Origin: Pseudomonadota bacterium | GTDB lineage: Bacteria > Pseudomonadota > Gammaproteobacteria > Burkholderiales > Burkholderiaceae_F | DNA length: 54,942 bases | Reading direction: 5' to 3' | NCBI GenBank assembly: GCA_029778535.1 | Contig: JAKOQB010000012.1 | Span: 1 to 54,942 of the forward strand | Shown: positions 9,907 through 18,795 of the stretch, one piece after another | How the letters are laid out: each line of letters starts with the position of its first letter | Position numbering within the stretch: the stretch's first letter is position 1 | Translations under genes and position numbers: made by a program | The notes under the pieces: model-generated | The model's input: only the letters and a program-made list of their open reading frames with translations | Told to the model about the DNA's origin: nothing | Databases searched by the model: none

Positions 9907-10440
9907 TCATCCGCGTCGGGCGAGCTGCGCATCGAGCCAGGCCTTCAATTGTTCGGGCTGGATCTGCCCGACGCGGCGCTGCTCGATCGCGCCTGAAGGC
10001 GTGACGAGGATCGTGTAGGGCAGCACGCCGGCCACGTTGCCGAGCGCGCGCGCCAGTTCGCTGCCGCCGGCGCCGGCGACCAGCAGCGGCAGCCCGAGGC
10101 CGAGCTGGTCGCGGAACGCGCGGATCTTGTCCGCGCTGTCGATGCCGATGCCGATCACGTCGACGCCGCGGCCCCGGTACTCGTCGCGCACGCGGTTCAG
10201 TGCCGGCATCTCCTCGACGCACGGCGCGCACCACGTGGCCCAGAAGTTCACCACCAGCAGCGTGCCGCGCCATTGCGCCAGCGGTCGCGACATGCCGTCG
10301 GCGTCGGCGAACGTCGTGGCGAACAGCGGGTCGGCGTCGGCCGCGCTCCCGCCGCGCCGCGTTTCGCGCCACAGCGCGACACCGGCGCCGAGGGCCAGCG
10401 CCGCGCCGGCGGTCGCGGCCAGCAACCAGCGCCGCTTCAC
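9907..10440 (-). CDS. TlpA-like membrane-anchored thioredoxin
   Basis: A 177-aa periplasmic thiol-disulfide oxidoreductase with one N-terminal membrane anchor (about residues 5-24) and a TlpA/ResA-type thioredoxin fold. The active site WCAPC holds C71 and C74. A cis-Pro segment (LPYTILVTPSG) is present at about residue 140. Proteins of this class keep cysteines reduced for cytochrome or copper-protein maturation; the partner cannot be told here. It starts with GTG, 1 bp after the stop of the upstream nucleotidyltransferase-like gene, so the two are coupled. About 157 bp without a gene separate it from accB. Confidence 0.9.
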   Translation of the reverse strand: MKRRWLLAATAGAALALGAGVALWRETRRGGSAADADPLFATTFADADGMSRPLAQWRGTLLVVNFWATWCAPCVEEMPALNRVRDEYRGRGVDVIGIGIDSADKIRAFRDQLGLGLPLLVAGAGGSELARALGNVAGVLPYTILVTPSGAIEQRRVGQIQPEQLKAWLDAQLARRG

Positions 10441-10441
10441 G

Positions 10442-11092
10442 TCATGCCTCCGCTTCCCGAGCGGCGATCAGCGAGCCCAGCATCGCCGCGTTCGCGCGGC
10501 CGGCCGCCTCGACCGGATGCAGGTCCGCGGCGCTGGAGCGGAACCTCGGCGCCACGCGGATCGCGTCCGCGTCGTGCACGTCGATCACCACCCCGACCCG
10601 CGCCGGCATGCCGCGCGTGCGCGCCGGGCGCACAACGAGGTGCAGCACCTCGAGCGGCTCGCCCGGCTTGCGCCCGCCGTCGATCACTTCGTAGTCGACG
10701 CCCTGCTCGAGCAGGAACAGCTCCACGTCCTTCGCGCTGTCGACGAACACCTGCAGATGGATGTCGGAATGCTCGGTGGCGGTGCCGTTCAGCACCGCGC
10801 CGACCACGTGCGGCCGAAAGCGGTCGAGCCGCTGCATCAGCTGCAGCGCCAGCTGCCGCAGCGCCGCCAGCACCGCGCCCTGCTGCGGCAGAAAAGTGGC
10901 GAGATAGCGGCGCAGTTCGACCTCGACCTGCGCGTTGTCGGGCAGCGCGCCGCGCGCCGGAACGGCGTCGCCGAAGACGAGCTGCGCCGCTTTCTGCTTG
11001 GCGGCGGCGTAGTCGAGGCCGTCCTCGGCGATCAGCCGCGCCGCGGCCGCCGCCAGCTCGGTGCGCAGGTCGTCGCGTTCGGGGTTGCTCAT
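10442..11092 (-). CDS. Conserved protein with a possible nucleotidyltransferase-like core
   Basis: A 216-aa soluble protein that I recognise by position rather than by a proven function: such a gene lies between the tlpA-like gene and the divergent mpl in relatives. The N-terminal half is helical (repeated Ala/Leu/Arg). The middle (about residues 97-115) reads GAVLNGTATEHSDIHLQVF, which loosely resembles the G-S-x-D-x-D core of nucleotidyltransferases but lacks a clean signature. A beta-rich C-terminal half follows (VLHLVVRP, RVGVVIDVHDAD). It shares a 77-bp divergent spacer with mpl. Function unknown. Confidence 0.75.
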   Translation of the reverse strand: MSNPERDDLRTELAAAAARLIAEDGLDYAAAKQKAAQLVFGDAVPARGALPDNAQVEVELRRYLATFLPQQGAVLAALRQLALQLMQRLDRFRPHVVGAVLNGTATEHSDIHLQVFVDSAKDVELFLLEQGVDYEVIDGGRKPGEPLEVLHLVVRPARTRGMPARVGVVIDVHDADAIRVAPRFRSSAADLHPVEAAGRANAAMLGSLIAAREAEA

Positions 11093-11134
11093 CGTCGGGC
11101 AAATGGCGGAGGGGAAAGTCTAAACGTCGGATCG

Positions 11135-11140
11135 TAGAAT
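11135..11140 (+). promoter_or_regulatory. Candidate -10 box for mpl
   Basis: TAGAAT followed by CGCG, 29 bp before the mpl GTG in the divergent spacer. No convincing -35 was found. Confidence 0.4.
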
Positions 11141-11169
11141 CGCGTGTTTGCGTTTTCGCGGCACGTCCG

Positions 11170-12561
11170 GTGCATCTTCACATCCTCGGCATCTGCGGCA
11201 CCTTCATGGGCGGGCTGGCGTTGCTCGCGCGCGCGGCGGGGCACCGCGTGACCGGCTGCGATGCCAACGTGTACCCGCCGATGAGCGACCAGCTCGGCGC
11301 GGCCGGGATCGAACTGACCGAAGGGTTCGACGCCGGCCAGCTTGGGATCCGGCCGGATCTTTTCGTCATCGGCAACGTCGTCTCGCGCGGCAATCCGCTG
11401 ATGGAAGCGATCCTCGACTCGGGCGCGCGCTTCATCTCGGGCCCGCAGTGGGTCGGAGAGAACCTGCTGCGCGGCCGCTGGGTCATGGCGGTCGCCGGCA
11501 CGCACGGCAAGACGACCACCAGCGCGATGCTGGCCTGGATCCTCGAACACGCGGGCATGGCGCCGTCGTTCCTGATCGGCGGCGTGCCGCAGGACTTCGG
11601 CGTGTCGGCGCGCTCGGGCGAGTCGGACCTCTTCGTGATCGAGGCCGACGAGTACGACACCGCGTTCTTCGACAAACGCAGCAAGTTCGTGCACTACTTC
11701 CCGCGCACCGCCGTGCTGAACAACCTCGAGTTCGATCATGCCGACATCTTTCCCGACCTGGCGGCGATCGAGACCCAGTTCCACCACCTCGTGCGCGGCG
11801 TGCCGCCGTCGGGGCGGCTGATCGTCAACGGCGCCGACGACGCGCTGGCGCGCGTGCTCGCGCGCGGCTGCTGGTCGGAGCGGGAGGATTTCAACCTCGA
11901 GTACGGCTGGCACGCGGCCGCGATCGATGAAGGCGCCGAGCACCAGTTCGACGTGCGGCGCGGCGATCGGCGCTTTGGCCGTCTGACGCTGCCGATGGCC
12001 GGCGCGTTCAACCGCGCCAATGCGATCGCCGCGATCGCGGCCGCGCACCACGTCGGCGTGCGCCCCGAAACCGCGATCGAAGCGCTCGCGCGCTTCCAGG
12101 GCGTGAAGCGCCGGCTCGAGGTGCGCGGCGTGCGCGCAGGCGTCACCGTGTACGACGACTTCGCGCACCATCCGACCGCGATCGAGGCGACGATCGCCGG
12201 CCTGCGCCACAAGGTCGGCGCCGCGCGCATCCTGGCGGTGCTGGAGCCGCGCTCGAACACGATGAAGCTCGGCGTAGTCAAGGCCGCGCTGCCGGGCAGT
12301 CTGCGCGGCGCGGACCGCGTGTACTGCTACGGCGCGCGCGAAGGCAGGAACGCGCTCGGCTGGGATCCGGCGCAGGCGCTGGCGCCGCTCGGCGCGACGG
12401 CGCAGACGTTGCCCGACATCGACGCGGTCGTCGGCGCGGTCGTGGCGGAAGCCCGAGCGGGCGACCACGTCGTGGTGATGAGCAACGGCGGCTTCGGCGG
12501 CATTCACCTGAAGCTGTTGCACGCGCTGGCCGCGCGTGAGGCACAGGCGAGGGCGGCGTGA
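11170..12561 (+). CDS. mpl: UDP-MurNAc:L-alanyl-gamma-D-glutamyl-meso-DAP ligase (murein peptide ligase)
   Basis: Mpl reattaches the recycled tripeptide L-Ala-D-Glu-mesoDAP to UDP-MurNAc, closing peptidoglycan recycling. The 463-aa length and the N-terminus HLHILGICGTFMGGLALLAR match the E. coli enzyme closely. The Mur-ligase P-loop AGTHGKTTTSA is at about residues 110-120, followed by EADEYDTAFFDKRSK, NNLEFDHADIF and the C-terminal EPRSNTMKLG. The open frame extends far upstream, but I chose GTG 11170 because it gives the family N-terminus. The stop overlaps the yqiA start by 4 bp, so the two are translationally coupled. Confidence 0.95.
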   Translation: MHLHILGICGTFMGGLALLARAAGHRVTGCDANVYPPMSDQLGAAGIELTEGFDAGQLGIRPDLFVIGNVVSRGNPLMEAILDSGARFISGPQWVGENLLRGRWVMAVAGTHGKTTTSAMLAWILEHAGMAPSFLIGGVPQDFGVSARSGESDLFVIEADEYDTAFFDKRSKFVHYFPRTAVLNNLEFDHADIFPDLAAIETQFHHLVRGVPPSGRLIVNGADDALARVLARGCWSEREDFNLEYGWHAAAIDEGAEHQFDVRRGDRRFGRLTLPMAGAFNRANAIAAIAAAHHVGVRPETAIEALARFQGVKRRLEVRGVRAGVTVYDDFAHHPTAIEATIAGLRHKVGAARILAVLEPRSNTMKLGVVKAALPGSLRGADRVYCYGAREGRNALGWDPAQALAPLGATAQTLPDIDAVVGAVVAEARAGDHVVVMSNGGFGGIHLKLLHALAAREAQARAA

Positions 12562-13127
12562 TCCTGTATCTGCACGGGTTCCGCTCCAGCCCCGATTCGA
12601 AGAAGGCCACGCAGCTACGCGACGCGCTAGTCGCGCGCGGGCGCGGCGAGGATTTCGCCTGTCCGCAGCTGCCGGCGTCGCCGCGCGCGGCGATTGCGCT
12701 GGCGCAGCGCGCGCTGGAGCGCGTACCGCGCGACTCGGTGCGCCTGATCGGTTCGTCACTCGGAGGCTACTACGCGACGTTTCTTGCCGAGCGCATCGGC
12801 TGCCGCGCGGTGCTGCTGAATCCGGCGATCCGCCCGTACGACGACCTGCGCGGCTATCTCGGTACGCAGCCGGTGTATTTCTCCGACGCGACGATCGACA
12901 TGAAGCCGGAGTACCTCGACGAGCTCGCTGCGCTCGATACGCCGCGCATCACGCGTCCAGAGCGGTACTTCCTCGTGGCCGCGACCGGCGACGAGCTGAT
13001 CGACTGGCGCACGATGGTCGCCAAGTACGCGGGCTGCCGGCAGCGCGTGATCGCGGGCTCCGATCATTCGATTTCCGATTTCGCCAATTACCTCGACGAG
13101 GTGCTGGCATTCTGTGGCATGGCATAG
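12558..13127 (+). CDS. yqiA: YqiA-type alpha/beta-hydrolase esterase
   Basis: A 189-aa minimal alpha/beta hydrolase. The oxyanion segment YLHGFRSSP is at residues 4-12, the nucleophile elbow GSSLGG at 65-70 has Ser67, and the late SDHSISDF has His170 as the general base. E. coli YqiA has esterase activity on short acyl esters with no proven physiological substrate. The GTG start overlaps the mpl stop (GTGA), a neighbour pair common in betaproteobacteria. A soluble cytosolic protein; no signal peptide. Confidence 0.9.
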   Translation: MILYLHGFRSSPDSKKATQLRDALVARGRGEDFACPQLPASPRAAIALAQRALERVPRDSVRLIGSSLGGYYATFLAERIGCRAVLLNPAIRPYDDLRGYLGTQPVYFSDATIDMKPEYLDELAALDTPRITRPERYFLVAATGDELIDWRTMVAKYAGCRQRVIAGSDHSISDFANYLDEVLAFCGMA

Positions 13128-13137
13128 GGAGAAAGCA

Positions 13138-13890
13138 GTGAGATTGAAAGGCAAGGTCAGCCTGATCACCGGCGGCGCGCAGGGCATCGGCTTCGCCACC
13201 GCGCAGAAGTTTCTCGACGAGGGCGCGGTGGTCGCGATCTGCGACGTGCGGGGCGAATCGGTCGATGCCGCGGTGAACGAACTGAAGTCTTCCGCGTCCG
13301 GGCGCATCGGCCATGTCGAGGGATTCGTCGTCGACGTGACCAAGCGCGCGCAGATCAACGCGATGGTCGAAGCGATGCGCGCGCGCTACGGGCGCATCGA
13401 CGTGCTGGTCAACAACGCCGGCATCACGCAGGACGCGCGCTTGCAGAAGATGACCGACGACCAGTTCGACCGCGTGATCGACGTGAATCTGAAGGGCACC
13501 TACAACTGCGCGCAGGCAGTGGTCGACACGATGGTCAACCAGGGCTTCGGCGTGATCCTCAACGCCTCCAGCGTGGTCGGCATCTACGGCAACTTCGGCC
13601 AGTCCAACTACGCGGCGAGCAAGTTCGGCGTGATCGGCTTCACCAAGACCTGGGCGCGCGAGCTGGGGCCGAAGGGCATCCGCAGCAATGCGGTGGCGCC
13701 CGGCTTCATCGCCACGCCGATCCTGCACTCGATCCCGGACAAGGTGATGGCGCAGATGACCGAGCGCGTGCCGATGAAACGGCTCGGCCGACCGGAAGAG
13801 ATCGCCAACGTCTACGCGTTCCTCGCCTCGGACGAGGCGAGCTACGTGAACGGCGCGGTGATCGAGGTCGCGGGCGGAATGACGGTCTGA
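13138..13890 (+). CDS. SDR-family 3-oxoacyl-ACP reductase-like protein (FabG type)
   Basis: A 250-aa classical short-chain dehydrogenase. The cofactor loop TGGAQGIG is at 11-18, NNAG at 92-95, catalytic Ser144 or Ser145 lies in NASS, and Tyr158/Lys162 in YAASK. The C-terminus ([12 protein letters not shown]) is FabG-like, so NAD(P)H-dependent reduction of a beta-ketoacyl thioester is likely, although SDR substrate calls from motifs are weak. Asp36 after the second strand (ICDVRG) hints at NAD preference. I chose GTG 13138, preceded by AGGGAGA, over an upstream ATG that lies inside yqiA. Its stop overlaps the next start by one base. Confidence 0.88.
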   Translation: MRLKGKVSLITGGAQGIGFATAQKFLDEGAVVAICDVRGESVDAAVNELKSSASGRIGHVEGFVVDVTKRAQINAMVEAMRARYGRIDVLVNNAGITQDARLQKMTDDQFDRVIDVNLKGTYNCAQAVVDTMVNQGFGVILNASSVVGIYGNFGQSNYAASKFGVIGFTKTWARELGPKGIRSNAVAPGFIATPILHSIPDKVMAQMTERVPMKRLGRPEEIANVYAFLASDEASYVNGAVIEVAGGMTV

Positions 13891-14378
13891 TGTCCGCACC
13901 GGCCAGGCCGCTGCCGGCATCGGCGCAGCGCGTGCAGGACGCGCTCGCCGGGCTCGGACTCGACACGCGGGTGATCGAGCTCGCGATCGCGGCGCGCACG
14001 TCGCAGCAGGCGGCCGACGCGCTCGGCGTGGAGGTCGGGCGGATCGCCAAGTCGCTGATCTTCCGCGCTGCCACGTCCGGCCGCGCGGTGCTGGTGATCG
14101 CGGCCGGCGATCGCCGCGTCGACGAGGCGAAGATCGCGGCACGGCTGGGCGAGCAGATCGAGCGCGCAACACCGGAATTCGTGCGCGCGCATTCCGGTTT
14201 CGCGATCGGCGCCGTGGCGCCGGTCGCGCACGCGCAGCAGATGGTGACGTTCATCGATGCGTCGCTGCGCCGTTTTGATGTCGTGTGGGCCGCGGGCGGC
14301 ACGCCGCACTGCGTGTTTCCGATCCGTCCCGACGATCTCGTGCGCGTGAGCGGCGCCGCCGAGATGGAGACGGCCTGA
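13890..14378 (+). CDS. YbaK/EbsC-type aminoacyl-tRNA deacylase
   Basis: A 162-aa YbaK/ProX-domain protein. The family hydrolyses mischarged tRNA, for example Cys- or Ala-tRNA(Pro), in trans. The conserved Lys sits in IAKSLIF (about residues 52-58). The C-terminal GGTPHCVFPIRPD carries the Gly-Gly-x-Pro-x-Gly/His loop typical of the fold. The ATG overlaps the previous stop (TGATG), so coupling is expected. The exact amino acid removed cannot be inferred. Confidence 0.88.
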   Translation: MSAPARPLPASAQRVQDALAGLGLDTRVIELAIAARTSQQAADALGVEVGRIAKSLIFRAATSGRAVLVIAAGDRRVDEAKIAARLGEQIERATPEFVRAHSGFAIGAVAPVAHAQQMVTFIDASLRRFDVVWAAGGTPHCVFPIRPDDLVRVSGAAEMETA

Positions 14379-14387
14379 GCGCGCGCG

Positions 14388-14984
14388 ATGGAACCGACTT
14401 TCGTCTCCGCGGTCGCGCTGCTGCTGCTGGTCTTCGATCCGTTCGGCAACATTCCGATCTTCATCAGCGCGCTGCGCCAGGTGCCGTCCGACCGGCGCCG
14501 CGCGATCATCCTGCGCGAATGCCTGATTGCGTTCGGTGTTCTGGTCGTGTTCCTGCTCGTGGGCGGGCCGTTCATGCGCTTGCTGGGTTTGTCGGAGCAG
14601 AGCCTGCAGATCGGCGGCGCGGTGGTGCTGATGCTGGTGGCGATCCGCATGGTCTTTCCGACCGACGAAGGCGTGTACGGGCGCGCGCCGGGCGGCGAGC
14701 CTTTCATCGTGCCGCTGGCGGTGCCGGCGCTCGCCGGTCCGTCGGCGCTCGCCACCGTGCTGCTGCTGGTGTCGCGCGATCCGGCGCGCACCTGGCACTG
14801 GATCGGCGCGATCGCGCTCGCGCTCGCGGCGAGCGCGATCATTCTTGCCTTCGCCGAAAAACTGCAGGAGCTGCTGGGCGAGCGTGTGACCATCGCGTTC
14901 GAGCGCCTGATGGGGCTGATCCTGGCGGCGATCGCGGTCGAGCTGATGCTGCGCGGCGTGCGCGCGTTCGTGGCCAGCCTGTAA
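14388..14984 (+). CDS. MarC family integral membrane protein
   Basis: A 198-aa protein with about six transmembrane helices and the MarC signatures LLLVFDPFGNIPIF (near residue 15) and PLAVPALAGPSA (near 105). MarC proteins were once linked to multiple-antibiotic resistance in E. coli, but that role was not upheld, and the function is unknown. It begins 9 bp after the deacylase stop and ends directly before the ribonuclease start. Confidence 0.9.
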   Translation: MEPTFVSAVALLLLVFDPFGNIPIFISALRQVPSDRRRAIILRECLIAFGVLVVFLLVGGPFMRLLGLSEQSLQIGGAVVLMLVAIRMVFPTDEGVYGRAPGGEPFIVPLAVPALAGPSALATVLLLVSRDPARTWHWIGAIALALAASAIILAFAEKLQELLGERVTIAFERLMGLILAAIAVELMLRGVRAFVASL

Positions 14985-16946
14985 ATGACTCATTTGCTCT
15001 TCGAGGACGACGGCGCGTTCAAGGCCGGCACCGTGCTCAGCGGTACCGACGCGTCGTATCAGGTGGAACTGTCGACCGGCAAGCGCACCAAGGTCAAGGC
15101 CGCGCACGTGCTGCTGCGCTTCGAGCAGCCGGCGCCGGCGGCGCTGCTGGCTGCGGTGCAGCGCGACGCCGAGGCGATCGACCTCGACTTCCTGTGGCAG
15201 TGCGCGCCGCAGCAGGAGTTCGGCTTCGAGGAGCTGGCGCGCGACTATTACGGCCATGCGCCGAGCGCGGTCGAGGCGGCGACGATCCTGTACCGTCTGC
15301 ACGCCGCGCCGGTGTACTTCCACCGCAAGGGACGTGGCCGCTACCGGGCGGCGCCGCCGGACGTTCTGCGGGCCGCGCTGGCGGCGGTCGAGCGCAAGCG
15401 CCAGCAGGAGCTGCTGAAGCAGCAGTACGTCGCTGAGCTGGCGGCGGGCCGCGTGCCGGCGGCGATCGCGCAGCAGGCGATCGCGCTGCTCACCACGCCC
15501 GATCGCAACGGCATCGAGTTCAAGGCACTGCAGCAGGCGGCCGACAACGCACATCTTTCGCCGCTGCGGCTGCTGCTGAAGCTGGGCGCGATCGCCTCGG
15601 CGTATCGCTGGCACGTCGACAGTTTCCTTGCGCAAGCGTTTCCGCGCGGCACCGGCTTCGCGCCCGATCTCGCGGTGCCGGACGCCGCCTGCGATCTGCC
15701 GCTGGCCGAGGTCGACGTCGTGTCGATCGACGACAGCGCGACCACTGAGATCGACGACGGCTTCTCGCTCGCACGGCGCGACGGCATCGTGCGCGTCGGC
15801 ATCCACATCGCCGCGCCGGCGGTGGCGATCGCGCGCGATGACGCGCTCGACGCGGTCGCGCGCGCGCGCATGTCGACCGTGTACGCACCGGGGCTGAAAT
15901 ACACGATGCTGCCGCAGCCGGTCGTCGACGCGTTTTCGCTGAGCGAGGGGCGCGTGGTGCCGGTCGTGTCGCTGTACGTCGACGTAAACCCCGATTCGTT
16001 CGACATCCTCGCCTACGAGACGCGGGTGCAGCGCGCGCGCATCGCCGCCAATCTGCGCCACGACCGGCTCGACGCGGTCGTGACCGAGCAGAGGATCGCT
16101 GCCGGCGACCCCGATCTGCCGCATGCCGAACTGCTGGCGTTTCTGTGGCGCTTCGCGCGCGCGCTGCACGCGCGGCGCGAGCAGGTGCGCGGCCGCCCCG
16201 AGCCGCTCGACCGCGTCGACTACACGTTCGAGCTCGACGGCGTGGGCGACGCGGCGCGCGTGGCGATCAAGCCGCGCCGGCGCGGCGCGCCGCTCGATCT
16301 GATCGTCGCGGAACTGATGATCCTCGCCAACAGCACCTGGGGCGAATGGCTGGCGGCCGAAGGGCGCGTCGGCATCTATCGCTCGCAGTCGCTCGGCCGC
16401 GTGCGGATGAGCACGACGCCGGCGCCGCACGACGGCATCGGCGTCGATCATTACGCGTGGAGTTCGTCGCCGCTGCGCCGTTACGTGGACCTGGTCAACC
16501 AGCGCCAGCTGATCGCCGCGGCGCGCCGCGCAACCGCACCGTACGCGGCGAACGATGCGGACCTGTTCGCGGTTATCTCCGCGTTCGATGCGGCCTACAG
16601 CGCGTACGCCGAGTTCCAGAATCGGATGGAGCGCTACTGGTGCCTGCGCTGGCTGCGTCAGGAAGGCATCACGCGACTCGGAGCCGCGGTGCTGAAGGGT
16701 GAAGTCATTCGGCTCGACGGCATGCCGTACGTGACGCGCCTGCCGGGGTTGCCGGCGCTGGCGCGCGGGCGACGCATCGAGGTCGACGTGCTCGGCGCCG
16801 ACGAGATCGAAACTACTCTCGAACTGCGCCTGCATCGCGTGCTCGCCGAAACGGAAGTGGTGCTCGACGACGAAATCGCGGCGCAAGAATCGAACGAGGC
16901 CGCGCCCGCCGACAGTGCGGTGGCGCCGCTCCCGCAAGGCGGGTAA
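14985..16946 (+). CDS. RNB-domain exoribonuclease (RNase II/R family)
   Basis: A 653-aa predicted 3'-5' exoribonuclease, shorter than RNase R and lacking clear N-terminal cold-shock domains. The first 240 residues are a divergent region beginning MTHLLFEDDGAFKAGTV. The RNB catalytic core starts at about 244 with VVSIDDSATTEIDD: D249, D257 and D258 match essential Asp residues of E. coli RNase II, while the fourth position is Glu (E255). An S1-like OB segment follows near 560-630. This short betaproteobacterial RNB type probably degrades unstructured RNA. The ATG directly abuts the marC stop, and a Glu/Ala/Pro-rich tail ends the protein. Confidence 0.9.
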   Translation: MTHLLFEDDGAFKAGTVLSGTDASYQVELSTGKRTKVKAAHVLLRFEQPAPAALLAAVQRDAEAIDLDFLWQCAPQQEFGFEELARDYYGHAPSAVEAATILYRLHAAPVYFHRKGRGRYRAAPPDVLRAALAAVERKRQQELLKQQYVAELAAGRVPAAIAQQAIALLTTPDRNGIEFKALQQAADNAHLSPLRLLLKLGAIASAYRWHVDSFLAQAFPRGTGFAPDLAVPDAACDLPLAEVDVVSIDDSATTEIDDGFSLARRDGIVRVGIHIAAPAVAIARDDALDAVARARMSTVYAPGLKYTMLPQPVVDAFSLSEGRVVPVVSLYVDVNPDSFDILAYETRVQRARIAANLRHDRLDAVVTEQRIAAGDPDLPHAELLAFLWRFARALHARREQVRGRPEPLDRVDYTFELDGVGDAARVAIKPRRRGAPLDLIVAELMILANSTWGEWLAAEGRVGIYRSQSLGRVRMSTTPAPHDGIGVDHYAWSSSPLRRYVDLVNQRQLIAAARRATAPYAANDADLFAVISAFDAAYSAYAEFQNRMERYWCLRWLRQEGITRLGAAVLKGEVIRLDGMPYVTRLPGLPALARGRRIEVDVLGADEIETTLELRLHRVLAETEVVLDDEIAAQESNEAAPADSAVAPLPQGG

Positions 16947-16977
16947 TCCGCGCGCGGGCGCGCACGGGCGCGCTGGA

Positions 16978-16983
16978 TACAAT
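16978..16983 (+). promoter_or_regulatory. Candidate -10 box for the TonB-like gene
   Basis: TACAAT followed by CG, 28 bp before the ATG of the TonB-like gene. No clear -35. Confidence 0.4.
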
Positions 16984-17011
16984 CGCCCGCACTGTTGCGC
17001 TTCGCCCGCCG

Positions 17012-17905
17012 ATGCACACCCTGTCGCAGACTTTCTCGAACCGCGCGCTGATGACGGCGCTTGCCGTCTCGTGCGGCGTGCACGCGGTCGTGCTCGCGAT
17101 CCGTTTCGTCGACCCGGAGTTCCTGCGCGTGCGCGCGAGCGATCCGGCGCTGGAAATCATCCTGGTGAACGCGCGCAGCGACATCCGCCCGACCAAGGCC
17201 GAGGCGCTGGCGCAGGCGCACCTCGACGGCGGCGGATCGAACGACGCCGGCCGGCGCACCTCGCCGTTGCCGAACCTGTTCGAAATGCGCGACGGCGATG
17301 CGCTCGAGGCCGCGCGCCGGCGCGCGCAGCCGGTCGAGGAGGAACAGCGGCGCCGACTCGCACTGCCGGGCGAGGGCGACGCGTTCGCGCTGACGCCGCG
17401 CAGGCAGGCGCAGCCGCCGCAGCCGGATTCCGGCACGCAGGAGGAGCTGCGCGAGCGGTTGGCGCGCATGCAGGCGGAGATTGCCAAGCAGATCTCCGAT
17501 TACCAGAAGCGGCCGCGCCGGCACTACTTCATGCCGAGCACCTCGGAGTACCGCTATGCGCGTTATGTCGAGGACTGGCGCAGCTGGGTCGAGAAGGTCG
17601 GCAACGAACATTATCCCGACGAGGCGCGCGGGCGCTTCTACGGCGCGCTGCGCATGACCGTCGTGATCCGCAAGGACGGGACGCTGCTCGACGCGGTCGT
17701 CGAGAAGAGCTCCGGATCGAGGGTGCTCGACCGTGCGGCGCGACGCATCGTCGCGCTGGCCGCGCCGTTTCCGCCGTTTCCACCTGAGATCGCGCGCGAC
17801 ACCGATATCCTCGAGATCACGCGGACCTGGGTTTTCACCAACGATCAGTTTGCAACCCAAAGCTCCACCCATGGCGGCGGCGGGTCTGCTAACGTCAAGC
17901 CATGA
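17012..17905 (+). CDS. TonB-like energy transducer protein
   Basis: A 297-aa protein with one N-terminal transmembrane helix (about 13-31), a charged periplasmic linker containing a probable coiled coil (about 142-167, QEELRERLARMQAEIAKQI), and a TonB C-terminal domain (about 190-275, from YPDEARGRFYGALRMTVVI to ILEITRTWVF). It would couple inner-membrane proton motive force to an outer-membrane receptor. No exbB/exbD or receptor gene is nearby, so the partner is unknown; TonB-fold proteins can also have structural roles. The stop overlaps aroE by 4 bp (ATGA). Confidence 0.87.
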   Translation: MHTLSQTFSNRALMTALAVSCGVHAVVLAIRFVDPEFLRVRASDPALEIILVNARSDIRPTKAEALAQAHLDGGGSNDAGRRTSPLPNLFEMRDGDALEAARRRAQPVEEEQRRRLALPGEGDAFALTPRRQAQPPQPDSGTQEELRERLARMQAEIAKQISDYQKRPRRHYFMPSTSEYRYARYVEDWRSWVEKVGNEHYPDEARGRFYGALRMTVVIRKDGTLLDAVVEKSSGSRVLDRAARRIVALAAPFPPFPPEIARDTDILEITRTWVFTNDQFATQSSTHGGGGSANVKP

Positions 17906-18753
17906 GCAGCAAGATCGACCGTTACGCCGTCGTCGGCAATCCGATCGCGCACAGCCGATCGCCGGAGATCCATCGCATGTTCGCGAAGGAGACGCGGCAG
18001 GCGATCAGCTACGAGAAGCTCGAGGCGCCGCTGAACGGCTTCGAGGAATTCGCGCTCGCGCTGCGCGACGCCGGCTACCTCGGGCTGAACGTCACGATTC
18101 CGTTCAAGCTCGATGCGGCCAAGCTCGCCGACGAGCTGACGCCGCGCGCGCGGCTGGCCGGCGCGGTCAACACGCTGAAGTTCGACGGCGAAACGATCGT
18201 CGGCGACAACACCGACGGCATCGGCTTCGTGCGCGACGTGCGCGAGCGTCTGAGGTTCCACATCAAGGACGCGAGCGTGCTGATCCTGGGCGCCGGCGGC
18301 GGCGTGCGCGGGCTGATCGGCGCGCTGCTGGAGGAGCGGCCGAAGTGGATCGCGGTGGCCAATCGCACACACGGGCGCGCGGAGGAACTTGCCGACGAGT
18401 TCGGGGTCGAGGCGATCCATTTCGACGAGATTCCGGCCGAACACTTCGACCTGATCATCAACGGCAGCGCGAGCAGCCTCAATCACGAGGCGCCGAAGAT
18501 CGATCCGGAGTCGTTCGGCGACTGCACGCTCGCCTACGATCTGGTGTATGCGGCCGCGCCGACACCGTTCATGCGGCTGGCGCAGCAGGGCGGCGCGCAC
18601 AAGGTCAGCGACGGGCTGGGCATGTTGATCGAACAGGCGGCAGAGTCGTTCGCGCTGTGGCGCGGAGTGCGCCCGCACTGCGCACCGGTCTACAAGGAAC
18701 TGCGGCGGATGCTCGAGTCCGAGCAGGCGGCGACCGCCGCCGCGGCGCGCTGA
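17902..18753 (+). CDS. aroE: Shikimate dehydrogenase
   Basis: AroE reduces 3-dehydroshikimate to shikimate with NADPH in aromatic amino acid synthesis. The shikimate site is visible as SRSPEIH (18-24), NVTIPFK with catalytic Lys69, and GDNTDGIGF with Asp105. The dinucleotide loop is GAGGG (130-134) and NRTHGRAEEL matches the NADP-binding region. The C-terminal DGLGMLIEQAA is typical. The length of 283 aa is normal. It is translationally coupled to the TonB-like gene, and mtgA follows 42 bp later. aroQ, often near accB, is not in this window. Confidence 0.96.
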   Translation: MSSKIDRYAVVGNPIAHSRSPEIHRMFAKETRQAISYEKLEAPLNGFEEFALALRDAGYLGLNVTIPFKLDAAKLADELTPRARLAGAVNTLKFDGETIVGDNTDGIGFVRDVRERLRFHIKDASVLILGAGGGVRGLIGALLEERPKWIAVANRTHGRAEELADEFGVEAIHFDEIPAEHFDLIINGSASSLNHEAPKIDPESFGDCTLAYDLVYAAAPTPFMRLAQQGGAHKVSDGLGMLIEQAAESFALWRGVRPHCAPVYKELRRMLESEQAATAAAAR

Positions 18754-18795
18754 GCGCCGCGTCGGTCGCCGCTTCGCCTCGATGGCACGGCACCG

